From the NCBI GenBank assembly GCA_964485695.1, contig CAZAKZ010000053.1, positions 1 to 34,167 of the forward strand: a DNA stretch of 34,167 bases, read 5' to 3'. Shown here one piece after another: positions 6,996-14,913 of this stretch. Numbering within the stretch: position 1 is the first letter of the stretch; the number at the start of each line of letters is the position of its first letter. This DNA comes from CAZAKZ01 sp964485695 (GTDB lineage Bacteria > Planctomycetota > JAFGQW01). Below the pieces are notes generated by a model, which searched no databases, had not been told where the DNA came from, and saw only the letters and a list, made by a program, of their open reading frames with translations. The translations under genes and the position numbers were made by a program.

Positions 6996-9139
6996 GCCGG
7001 CTTCCTGAACTCCAGCCTGTCCACCACCCGGGCGCCGCGCTTCACCTCGATGCGCGGCAGGCGCTTCAGGGAACGGTCCAGCTTCACCAGGTATTGCAGC
7101 CGGCCGCGGCGGAACCGGAGCACCCGGTCCCTGCCCTCGGTCTTCCATCCGAATTTCGGCCCTGCGGCGGCGCCCTTCTTCTGGGTGTAGAGGACCACCA
7201 GGGCCGCGGCGGGAATGTCCGCTTCGAGGCGCCAGGCGCCGGCCTCGGGATCGGGGGGTTTCTGCACGGGCGGGTAGTTCTTGCCGTTGACCCAGGACTC
7301 CTTGCCCGGTCCGCCCACCAGGGTGATGGCGGGCGCGTCCGGCACCAGGAAATGGCCGGTGAGCTGGCCCTGGTTGTGGGTAATGACGAAGGTGTTGCCC
7401 TGGACCTTCGGCTTTTCCAGGCTGTGGATCACCCATGTGGCCGACTTTGCCTTGACCAGGTTCAGCACGTCGAACACCACGAAGGTATCCAGGGTGGCGG
7501 CGCCGGGCTTGGATTCCGGAGCCCGGATGTGGAAGAAGGCCCGGAGGGCCTGGTGCACCTTCTTGGACGAATAGGCCCGGGTGGCGTCTCCCACGCAGCC
7601 GGCCACGAACGGACTGTTGAGAAACAGGGTGATCATCCCGGTGTCCGAGGGGCAGCCCGGCTTGAACTCGCCGGCCCGGGAGATGGCGTATCCCCGCATC
7701 TGGCCGCCGTCGTTGCTGCCGCCCGTGCCCACGGGCGACCAGGTGCTGCCGCTGAAGGGCTCCTCCGGATCGAAGACCAGGACGCCGTTGTGGGCGATGG
7801 TGCGGCAGTAGTAGTTACCGCGGTGGGAGGTGTAGTCGTTGGTGCCGCTATCGATGGCCAGGGAGCCGGTGCGGTGGAGGACGAAGGTGTTGTTGTCCAG
7901 GTGCTGGTGGCCGGCGTAGAAGGGCCCGCACTGGAACAGAGCAAAGGCCGAGTAAGCGTTGTCCCAGGCGTTGCGGAAGTAGACGTGGCCGAGCTTCGGG
8001 AAGCAGGCGGCCAGGGGAAGGCCCAGGTCCCGGGGGGATTTCGCCTCGAGCCCAGGGTCCCTCCACAGCATCTCCTTCCACGCCTTCTGCACGTAGCGCC
8101 ACTTGATCTGTGCACCCAGATACTCCGCGAGCGGATCCCGGACGCGGCTTGCTACCAGGTGGATGAAGGACTTCAGGTTCTCGCCCGGATGGAATCCGGA
8201 TCCGCAGTCCTCGCTCCGAGCAAAGGTCCGGGTGTCGGGCCGGATGCCGTACGCGTGCCAGACGCTCTGGCCCCGGAAGAAGGAGGCGTTCTGGAACAGG
8301 TCCTGGGCCGTGGCCACGCGCCACATCTCGGTGGTGAGGGTCAGGGGCCGGGCGTAGCCCCAGTCGTTGTAGCTGAAGCCCTCGGCCTGGCCGCCCACGA
8401 AGTAGAGGGTCTCGGGGTCGCCGGGCCGGGATCGCGCCTCCAGGTAGGGGGCCAGGGCGGGGCGCTTCGGCCACTGGAGCGTGGTGAGGGTGCCGGCGAT
8501 CTCGTTGGCCGCCGGCACCGCGTGGTTCACCAGCCAGTTCGTGCCCGTATCGAGGAGGTTCTTTACCCGGGAGGTCTGGATGCCCTCGCCGTGGAGAAGG
8601 ACACCGGTGTAGAGGACGCTCAGGTGTTCGAGAACGAACTGGTTGCTGAAGTCGCTGTGACGGTAGGCGTTTTTTAAGAGCCAGTCGGAGAGGTCGAGGA
8701 GGACCCCGGCGTAGCGGTTCCGTTCGGTCGCGGATATGTCGGTCCAGATCCAGTCCAGGGCCATGCAGCCGGCGCGGATCCACTCGGGGGCCAGGAACTT
8801 GTCGTGGGGCGGATTCTTGAGGATGGCTTCGAAGAATTCCTTCACCTTGTCCCGGTACTTTGTCTCGCCCTTGATGAGATACATGAACGCCGGGTAGGGC
8901 AGGTTGGTGGCGTCGCTCGGCGAGTTGCCGGGCGTCTTGTTCATGATCCAGTCGGCCTTCTGGAACTCGGCGAACAGGGAGCTGTAGACCCCGGATACCC
9001 GGGATCGGAGGATGGGAACGTCGGTCGGGATCACGTAGATCCGCGGGTGGCCCTTCCGGATCTGTGGCGTCTGGCCGGGGGCCGGAGCCAGGAGGAGCCC
9101 GGCCACGAGGCCGGCCGAGATAAGCAGCATTCGTTTCAT
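6959..9139 (-). CDS. secreted heparinase II/III-like polysaccharide lyase
   Basis: A 726-aa protein from ATG 9139, with TGGAGAG about 8 bases upstream. It has a signal peptide (MKRMLLISAGLVAGLLLAPA, then PGQ). Residues 30-380 are helix-rich and look like the alpha/alpha-toroid (alginate-lyase-like) domain; about 390-700 form the beta-sandwich part, with the signature GHQHLDNNTFVLHRTGSLAI and DSGTNDY that is typical of heparinase II/III domains (metal- and substrate-binding His and Asp). The family cleaves uronic-acid-containing glycans by beta-elimination, outside the cytoplasm. The actual substrate cannot be read from the sequence. It lies 34 bases downstream of rubrerythrin and may share its transcript. 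Its last codons are duplicated downstream (6791-6817). Confidence 0.8.
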   Translation of the reverse strand: MKRMLLISAGLVAGLLLAPAPGQTPQIRKGHPRIYVIPTDVPILRSRVSGVYSSLFAEFQKADWIMNKTPGNSPSDATNLPYPAFMYLIKGETKYRDKVKEFFEAILKNPPHDKFLAPEWIRAGCMALDWIWTDISATERNRYAGVLLDLSDWLLKNAYRHSDFSNQFVLEHLSVLYTGVLLHGEGIQTSRVKNLLDTGTNWLVNHAVPAANEIAGTLTTLQWPKRPALAPYLEARSRPGDPETLYFVGGQAEGFSYNDWGYARPLTLTTEMWRVATAQDLFQNASFFRGQSVWHAYGIRPDTRTFARSEDCGSGFHPGENLKSFIHLVASRVRDPLAEYLGAQIKWRYVQKAWKEMLWRDPGLEAKSPRDLGLPLAACFPKLGHVYFRNAWDNAYSAFALFQCGPFYAGHQHLDNNTFVLHRTGSLAIDSGTNDYTSHRGNYYCRTIAHNGVLVFDPEEPFSGSTWSPVGTGGSNDGGQMRGYAISRAGEFKPGCPSDTGMITLFLNSPFVAGCVGDATRAYSSKKVHQALRAFFHIRAPESKPGAATLDTFVVFDVLNLVKAKSATWVIHSLEKPKVQGNTFVITHNQGQLTGHFLVPDAPAITLVGGPGKESWVNGKNYPPVQKPPDPEAGAWRLEADIPAAALVVLYTQKKGAAAGPKFGWKTEGRDRVLRFRRGRLQYLVKLDRSLKRLPRIEVKRGARVVDRLEFRKPARKSTRPSIAAR

Positions 9140-9173
9140 GGCCGTACTCTCCAGAAAGCGGCCGCCCGTGACC

Positions 9174-9749
9174 TCAATAGTTCTCTGCGTGCACCGCGAA
9201 GTGGGCCTGGGGGTGCAGGCAGGCCGGGCACATCTCCGGCGCCTCGGGCCCCTCGTGGACGTGGCCGCAGTTGAGGCATTTCCACCGCACTGGTGCGTCC
9301 TTCTTGAACACCGTTCCCTGTTCGATGTTTTTCAGCAGCTTCAGGTAGCGGATCTCGTGTTCCTTCTCCACCGCGGCGATGCGGGTGAACGCCGTGGCCA
9401 CCTCGGGAAATCCCTCCTTCTCGGCCGTCTTGGCGAAGGCGGGGTAGAGCTCGGTCCACTCCTCGTTTTCGCCCGCGGCCGCGGCCTTCAGGTTCCCCGC
9501 CGTGTCGTCGATGATCCCGGCGGGGTACGCGGCCGTGATCTCCACCGCCCCGCCCTCCAGGAACTTGAAGAACCGCTTGGCGTGTTCTTTCTCGTTTTCG
9601 GCCGTCTCCATGAAGATCTCGGAGATCTGCCGGTACCCCGCCTTGCGCGCCACGCTGGCCGCGTAGGTGTAGCGGTTCCTGGCCTGGGATTCGCCCGCAA
9701 AGGCCTTGAGCAGGTTCTGTTCCGTCTGGGTTCCCTTGAGACTCGCCAT
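9174..9749 (-). CDS. rbr: rubrerythrin
   Basis: A 191-aa cytoplasmic protein, the normal length for the family. The N-terminal four-helix ferritin-like domain carries the diiron ligands (LLKAFAGESQARNRY, FMETAENEKEHAKRF, then ENEEW and FTRIAAVEKEHEIRY). The C-terminus is a rubredoxin-like [Fe(SCys)4] domain, WKCLNCGHVHEG and MCPAC. It reduces hydrogen peroxide to water with electrons from rubredoxin, a defence typical of anaerobes. The upstream gene on the same strand encodes a rubredoxin-containing NADH oxidoreductase, a likely electron donor. A GGAAAGG motif precedes the ATG at 9749. A long hairpin separates the two genes. Confidence 0.97.
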   Translation of the reverse strand: MASLKGTQTEQNLLKAFAGESQARNRYTYAASVARKAGYRQISEIFMETAENEKEHAKRFFKFLEGGAVEITAAYPAGIIDDTAGNLKAAAAGENEEWTELYPAFAKTAEKEGFPEVATAFTRIAAVEKEHEIRYLKLLKNIEQGTVFKKDAPVRWKCLNCGHVHEGPEAPEMCPACLHPQAHFAVHAENY

Positions 9750-9830
9750 GTTCTGAGACCTTTCCTTCCATGCGATGTACGAACTCGCGAATCAACTGAG
9801 GTCGATATGATCACAATCCCCACGACGGAG

Positions 9831-9904
9831 TTCTGGCCAAAAATGGGCCATTTCAGTCCCGTGGGATGCACCACGAGCCTCAGATGGCCCATTTTTGGCC
9901 AGAA
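9831..9904. repeat. perfect 21-bp inverted repeat (long hairpin) upstream of rubrerythrin
   Basis: 9831-9851 (starting TTCTGGCCAAAAATGG) and 9884-9904 are exact inverted copies, 21 bases each, with a 32-base loop that itself has CGTGG (9860-9864)/CCACG (9871-9875). Each arm holds a short internal palindrome (TGGCC...GGCCA). It lies 48 bases after the stop of the rubredoxin-oxidoreductase and 81 bases before rubrerythrin. It may end transcription of the first gene, act as an operator, or be a small mobile palindrome. Confidence 0.85.
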
Positions 9905-9952
9905 AGTGGCCGTGGGGGCTGAACTGTGGTGGGGGGCGGTTTCTGCACTGCG

Positions 9953-11410
9953 TCATTTCAATATCTCGCCCAACTCCTGCAGCCGCTTGCCGGTCTCGAC
10001 CGCCTCCTTGATCTCACCCGCGAGGTCAATGTCCCCGAAGAGGTTGGCCCCGACGAGGCGGCCGTCGCGGCACACGAGGCGGCGGTAGACTCCATCCTTC
10101 AAGTCCTCCTGAACCTCATAGCTGGCGTCGCGAGGCTGGAACTCGCCGATGCTGAAGAGGTGGACGTCGAGGACCTTTAAGGTGTTGGAGGGAGGAAGGC
10201 GGTGGAAGTCGGCCCGGCCGCCCACGGCATTGATTCCGGCCACCATGCCCTGGGCGTGGGAGGTGGGCCAGATCCCGTAGACCACTCCGAGGTGTTCGGC
10301 CACGTCCCCGCAGGCCAGGACGTTGGGGTCCGAGGTCTTCATCCGATCGTCCACGACCACGCCGCACTCCACCTCGAGGCCGCACTGCCGCGCCAGGCTG
10401 CTGTTGGGGCGAACTCCGGTGGCCAGCACCACGAGGTCCGCCTGGATCTCTTCACCGCTCTTGAGGCGGACGGTGCAGCTCCCGTTTCTGCCCCGGACCT
10501 CCTGCACCCGCACCTCGCACCGGACTGTAATGCCAATGCTCTCGAGGTGGTCCTTGAGGAGCCGCCCGGCCACCGCGGCGAGCTGTCTGGGCAGCAGGGC
10601 CTCGTGGCCCTCCAGCACCGTGACCCGCATGCCCTGCCTCGCCAGGGCGCCGGCCGTCTCCAGGCCGAGGAGGCCGCCGCCCACACACACGGCGTGCGCA
10701 TCTTGAGCCGTCAGGCCGAGGAGAGCGCGGGTGTCCTCGAGGGTTCGAACGGTCCTCACGTTGGCCAGCTCGGCCCCCGGGATGGGGGGCACGAAGGCGT
10801 GGGACCCGGTGGCCAGGACGAGGCGGTCGTAGGCCAGGGTGCGGCCGTCGCGGAGGTGCACCTGCCGCGTCTGCCGGTCGATGGCGGTGGCCTCGCCTGG
10901 GATGAGGTCGATGCGGTGCTCGGAGAACCACGCCTCCGGCTGCATCACCAGGCTGGCCTCGGAGACCTCGCCCGCCAGGAACCGGGTCAGGTTCAGCCGG
11001 AGGTAGGGGAGTCCGGCCTCGCCCGAGACGAGGGTGATGGCCACGCCGGGCGCGGTGCGGCGGGCGTGCTCCGCGGCCGTCATCCCGGCGACGCCGGCCC
11101 CGAGGATCACGATCTTCTCCACGTCCGCCGCCCCTTCCGCGGCCGTGGACTCATCCTTCACGGGCTCGAAGAGGCCCGCTTCCGCGCCGCAAACCGGGCA
11201 CTCCTCGGGCGGGGCACTGCCCTCGTGGACGTAGTCGCACAGGGTGCACCGCCAGGCGGAGACCTCCGCGGGTTTCGCCTCGACAGTGACGGACTCCCTG
11301 CGGGTGAACATGTCCTGTCCGACGCCGCAGACCGGGCAGACCTCGGGTGGGGTTTCCCCCGTGTGGATGTAGTTACAAACCTCGCACTCCCAGAGAACGG
11401 GTAAATCCAT
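9953..11410 (-). CDS. NADH:rubredoxin oxidoreductase with two fused N-terminal rubredoxin-like domains
   Basis: A 485-aa protein from ATG 11410; the frame continues upstream but the first rubredoxin motif starts right after this ATG. Two zinc-ribbon/rubredoxin-like knots come first: WECEVCNYIHTG with CPVCG (C9, C12, C25, C28) and WRCTLCDYVHEG with CPVCG (C55, C58, C71, C74). Residues 98-400 are a two-dinucleotide-binding-domain flavoprotein: FAD motif ILGAGVAGM at 102-110, NAD motif VCVGGGLLGLETA, and the second FAD motif near LACGDVAEH. A small C-terminal domain like that of NirB/rubredoxin reductases ends it. It would pass electrons from NADH through FAD to its own rubredoxin domains and on to rubrerythrin next door, a peroxide- or oxygen-detoxifying pathway in the cytoplasm. 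Both knots have the short spacing seen in rubrerythrin tails rather than classical rubredoxin. Confidence 0.9.
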   Translation of the reverse strand: MDLPVLWECEVCNYIHTGETPPEVCPVCGVGQDMFTRRESVTVEAKPAEVSAWRCTLCDYVHEGSAPPEECPVCGAEAGLFEPVKDESTAAEGAADVEKIVILGAGVAGMTAAEHARRTAPGVAITLVSGEAGLPYLRLNLTRFLAGEVSEASLVMQPEAWFSEHRIDLIPGEATAIDRQTRQVHLRDGRTLAYDRLVLATGSHAFVPPIPGAELANVRTVRTLEDTRALLGLTAQDAHAVCVGGGLLGLETAGALARQGMRVTVLEGHEALLPRQLAAVAGRLLKDHLESIGITVRCEVRVQEVRGRNGSCTVRLKSGEEIQADLVVLATGVRPNSSLARQCGLEVECGVVVDDRMKTSDPNVLACGDVAEHLGVVYGIWPTSHAQGMVAGINAVGGRADFHRLPPSNTLKVLDVHLFSIGEFQPRDASYEVQEDLKDGVYRRLVCRDGRLVGANLFGDIDLAGEIKEAVETGKRLQELGEILK

Positions 11411-11452
11411 TTGTTCGATTCCAGTTCTTGCTTTGGTTAGGGATTGCACCTC

Positions 11453-11477
11453 GCCTGCCGCTCCGGGCAGGGCAGGC
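11453..11477. terminator. GC-rich hairpin between flippase-like and rubredoxin-reductase genes
   Basis: GCCTGCC (11453-11459) pairs with GGCAGGC (11471-11477), and a second GGCAGG overlaps in the loop. It is 41 bases after the stop of the minus-strand gene at 11518. There is no T-run, so it is only a possible terminator or attenuator. Confidence 0.3.
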
Positions 11478-11517
11478 TCCATGATACCCACGTGCATCCC
11501 ACAGGGAAAGGCATATA

Positions 11518-12537
11518 CTAACGCCGCTTCCGGTGTTGCAGCACCCCGGCTCCGGCCCGGGAACCCAGGAGGGCGCCCACGCCGACGTTGACCGCGTCCC
11601 AGAAGCGCAGGCTGAGCAGGAACGCCATGCACAGCGCGTCGCCGAGGCCGAGGAGGGCGAAGGTTCCGAGGAGGCCGCTGTCGAGGGTGCCGACGCCACT
11701 CGGTGTGATCTGCACGGTCATCAGAGCCTGGCTCGTGACGAAGATCAGGCTGAGCTCGCCCAGGCCGAGGCCCGACCACGAAGCGAGGGCGAAGAACACG
11801 GCCGGCTTCAGGAAGATGGCCACGTGGGACAGGAAGAGCAATCCCAGGGCCGAGCCCGCGCTTCCGTGTTCTTCGCGGAAAACCCGGGACACCTGGCGCT
11901 CCATGCGCAGGGTGCGCTTCCACAGCCGGTTGATGCGTTTCGAACGGGGTCGGATGCGGCGGAGGAGGCCGACCAGCGAGGTGAGCGGGCGCCAGCGCCG
12001 CCAGAGGCCGATCCCGAGAACCATGCACAGCACCAGGAGAAAAGTTGCCACGACGAGGAGAGTGATGCCCACCGAGAGATTGGCTCCCTGGAACAGCACC
12101 TCCCGAAAGGTGACGGCGGCGATGGCCGTGCAAGTGCCGAACACCATCAAAAAGCTGAGGGCCTCGAGATACTTGCTTAGAACGACTGTTCCGGCCAGCT
12201 CGTGGTACGGCAATCCGGTGCGGGCGCCGGCATAGAGCACCTTGACCGGTTCCCCCCCGAGATAGGAGGAGGGCGTGACGATGTTCACCGCCATGCCTGC
12301 GGAAACGGCCGAGAGAAGGGTCCGGAACCGGATCCGGTGCCGGATGCCGCGATTGAGGGCCGACCAGGCTCCCGCCTGCAGGATCAGCTGCAAGGCAGAG
12401 AGGACGCCCACGGCCCCGAAAGCGAAAATGCCCGCCCGGGCGACGGCTCGAAGGGTGTCCTGGAAACCCACGATCTGGATGATCGCGCCCAGGATGACGA
12501 GGCTCAGAATCGACGCAAGCCCCGTCTTCAGTGCCAT
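11518..12537 (-). CDS. flippase-like integral membrane protein (LPG synthase TM domain / AglD family)
   Basis: About 339 aa with roughly eight hydrophobic segments. The ATG at 12537 is chosen; an in-frame TTG two codons earlier (12543) has better spacing from AGGAGAG, so the start is uncertain by two residues. Conserved features of the PF03706 family are present: VSAGMAVNIVTPSSYLGGEPVKV near residue 80, and the C-terminal TPSGVGTLDSGLLGTFALLGL, which matches the 'P-G-G-[LI]-G' type motif in its usual place. The family includes the membrane part of lysylphosphatidylglycerol synthase and proteins that flip or modify lipid-linked sugars. The soluble aminoacyl-transfer domain is absent. The substrate is unknown. 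It lies 53 bases downstream of the M28 peptidase gene. Confidence 0.8.
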   Translation of the reverse strand: MALKTGLASILSLVILGAIIQIVGFQDTLRAVARAGIFAFGAVGVLSALQLILQAGAWSALNRGIRHRIRFRTLLSAVSAGMAVNIVTPSSYLGGEPVKVLYAGARTGLPYHELAGTVVLSKYLEALSFLMVFGTCTAIAAVTFREVLFQGANLSVGITLLVVATFLLVLCMVLGIGLWRRWRPLTSLVGLLRRIRPRSKRINRLWKRTLRMERQVSRVFREEHGSAGSALGLLFLSHVAIFLKPAVFFALASWSGLGLGELSLIFVTSQALMTVQITPSGVGTLDSGLLGTFALLGLGDALCMAFLLSLRFWDAVNVGVGALLGSRAGAGVLQHRKRR

Positions 12538-12590
12538 CTGCAAGGTTCGTTCACTCTCCTGATCGTCGTCGGGTCCGGGATTCCAGGCTG

Positions 12591-14822
12591 CTACCCTTCG
12601 ATCTCTTTCTCCAGCTTCTCGAGGAGTCCCGTCAAGCGGCGCAGCACACCCGAATACAGCTCCGTGGCCTCGATCAGGGCCTTGCGGTCCTGGTGCTTCA
12701 GGGCGTGGCGGAGCACGGGCAGGGTCCAGGCCGCGTAGCCCGAATCCTCGTCCGTGGCGGCGTAGAGGTTCTTGTACCACGGCCGGCCGGGCAGACCCGG
12801 ATCGTGGAGCCAGGCCCGGTCCATGGCCATGAGCAGGGCGTTGACGCGGTCGAGGCGCGCTCCTTTGAGCCGGCCCCCGGCCACCGCCTTCACCAGGCGG
12901 TCGTTCACCGACCGGGCGTATTTCTCGAACACCACCGTGGTGGCGGCCAGGGTTCCGAACTCGAGGGAGATGCCGGAGGGGGGCCGGGTGGCAGGGCGCT
13001 CCAGGGTGCCGCCGTAGTGGTGGTCGAAGCTTTCGAAGCTCGTGGTCATGCCCACCGCCTCGCCCAGGCGCGAGATGCTGGTGAGGTGGGTGCGCATGTG
13101 GCGGGCGATGCGCACCGGGTCCAGAGGCACCACGGGCGCGCACGCCAGCCGGGCCGCGAGTACGTTCACGACCCGCGCCACCATGGCCGCCGCCTGGTAG
13201 TCGTCGCCCACGATCTTCCGGTACCAGGCGAGGGTGTCGTACGAGGAGTGGTAGGACACGCCCCGGGAGCCGCCGCCGCCGAGGCCCACCACGGGGATTC
13301 CAAGGTGGCAGTAGAAGCCGATGTGGTCGGAGCCGCCGCCGACGTCGCCGAATCGCGGCTCTCCGGCCCGGGCCGGCTTCTTCGTTCGGGCGAGCCAGGC
13401 GTCGTACACGGTTTGGCCCTCGGGCCCGCCGGGCTGGACCACGGCGCGGGAGGCCGCAGCCACGATGCGGCGCAGCGACGGCACCGCCCCCGCCCGGAAG
13501 GACGTACCCATGGCGGCCATGTCCAGATTGATGTAGGCCACGGCGTTCTTCCTGAGGTCCTCACCGTGGGCCTCCACCCACTCGGTGGAACCGACCATGC
13601 CTGCTTCCTCGGCGGCCCACGCCGCGAACACCAGAGTGCGCGCAGGACGCCGCCCCTTCCGGGCCGCTTCGGCGAAGCTCCGGATCACCTCGACCTCCGC
13701 GATCATGCCGGCCAGGGGATCCGAGGCGCCGAAACCCCAGGCGTCGTGGTGACAGCCGACGATGACCTTCTGCTCGGGCCACACCGCGCCCTGCAGGATT
13801 CCTATGACGTTCCAGGTCCGGGTGATCCTGCGTTCCTGCTCGACGTGGAGGCGGACCCGGAGGTCTTTCCCGCCGGTCAAGCGGTAGGCCAGGGGCAGAC
13901 CGCCTTGCCATCCGGACGGCACGGCCGGCCCCTTCATCCTGGAGAGGATGCGATGCGCTGCGTCCCAGCCGAGGGGCTGCACGGGGATCTTGGGCAGGGC
14001 CACGGCGCCGGGATCGAGGCGCTCGGCCGATTGTGTGGCCTCCACCCCCGGCGTGAGGGGGTCGCCGGGATAGGGAAGGGTCCGGATGGAGCCGCGCTGG
14101 ATGTAGTAGGGATTGGCGTACCCGCCTTCCGGGTACATGATGCCGCGGCCGTACCCGTAGTCCGCCGGATCGGAGTAGAGCAGGAGGCCGGCAACACCCG
14201 CTTCCTCGGCGTACTTCACCTTGTAGCCGCGGTAGAGCTTTCCGTACCGGGCCACGGCGATGTTACCCTTGAGAACCACCCCGCGCTTCTTCAGCTCACG
14301 AAAGTCCGTCCGGGTGCCGTAGTTCACATAGACCACCTGGCCGGTGACCTCGCCCGTGGCGCCGTAGGTGTTCCATCCCGGCCCCAGGCCGGGATGCCGG
14401 GTCTGGGGGTCCTCGTCCAGGGCCTTCTCCCGGATGCAGAGGGTTTCATTCACGGGCGCCACGATTTCCACCTCGGCCCCCTTGAAGTGGGACAGGTAAA
14501 CGTGGACCTCGTGGAGCGACGCCTCGAGGCCCAGCTCCTTGAAGAGCTTCTTCAGCCTCTCTGCGGTACGGCGGTCTCCGGGCGAGCCGGCCGGGTGCGG
14601 CTCGCAGGCCAGAAGATCGTGGTAGCCCCGGATACGCTTTGGATCGGGAACCCGGTTCAGGACCCTCTCGAAGTCGAGGTGCTTGCGCCGCTCGGCTGCT
14701 GGCCAGTGGAACAGATCCGATTCGATGTCGATGCCCGTGGAATCCCTGTTTTTCTGGGGAGCCTGTGCCGGCAGGGAGGCTGGGAGGACGACCAGGACGA
14801 GAAGGGCGAGGCATCGGTTCAT
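12591..14822 (-). CDS. secreted M28B metallopeptidase, glutamate-carboxypeptidase-II-like
   Basis: A 743-aa protein from ATG 14822 (AGGGAAG 9 bases upstream) with signal peptide MNRCLALLVLVVLPASLPAQ. The domain order is that of GCPII/PSMA: N-terminal peptidase segment (60-130), protease-associated insert (about 150-330), zinc-peptidase core (335-560) and a helical TFR-type dimerisation domain (about 600-740). All five co-catalytic zinc ligands and the general base are visible: H358 and D360 in GCHHDAW, bridging D368 in ASDP, E405-E406 in EEAGMVGSTEW, D434 in INLD, and H525 in YHSSYDT. It is expected to remove N-terminal or C-terminal residues from peptides outside the cytoplasm. The loop GGGSDHIGFY replaces the mammalian GSGNDFEVF, so glutamate specificity should not be assumed. 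Confidence 0.92.
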   Translation of the reverse strand: MNRCLALLVLVVLPASLPAQAPQKNRDSTGIDIESDLFHWPAAERRKHLDFERVLNRVPDPKRIRGYHDLLACEPHPAGSPGDRRTAERLKKLFKELGLEASLHEVHVYLSHFKGAEVEIVAPVNETLCIREKALDEDPQTRHPGLGPGWNTYGATGEVTGQVVYVNYGTRTDFRELKKRGVVLKGNIAVARYGKLYRGYKVKYAEEAGVAGLLLYSDPADYGYGRGIMYPEGGYANPYYIQRGSIRTLPYPGDPLTPGVEATQSAERLDPGAVALPKIPVQPLGWDAAHRILSRMKGPAVPSGWQGGLPLAYRLTGGKDLRVRLHVEQERRITRTWNVIGILQGAVWPEQKVIVGCHHDAWGFGASDPLAGMIAEVEVIRSFAEAARKGRRPARTLVFAAWAAEEAGMVGSTEWVEAHGEDLRKNAVAYINLDMAAMGTSFRAGAVPSLRRIVAAASRAVVQPGGPEGQTVYDAWLARTKKPARAGEPRFGDVGGGSDHIGFYCHLGIPVVGLGGGGSRGVSYHSSYDTLAWYRKIVGDDYQAAAMVARVVNVLAARLACAPVVPLDPVRIARHMRTHLTSISRLGEAVGMTTSFESFDHHYGGTLERPATRPPSGISLEFGTLAATTVVFEKYARSVNDRLVKAVAGGRLKGARLDRVNALLMAMDRAWLHDPGLPGRPWYKNLYAATDEDSGYAAWTLPVLRHALKHQDRKALIEATELYSGVLRRLTGLLEKLEKEIEG

Positions 14823-14913
14823 GGATTCAGCTTCCCTGAAAGCGAAACCTCCTTTTTACGGCATGGATGAACGAGACGCAAGATGGCGTGTATTTCTCCG
14901 GCCCGGAGTCCCG

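Noticed and set aside
12531..14870. Plus-strand open frame of 779 codons opposite the M28 peptidase
   Set aside because: The minus strand has all zinc ligands in order; the plus frame is a composition shadow.
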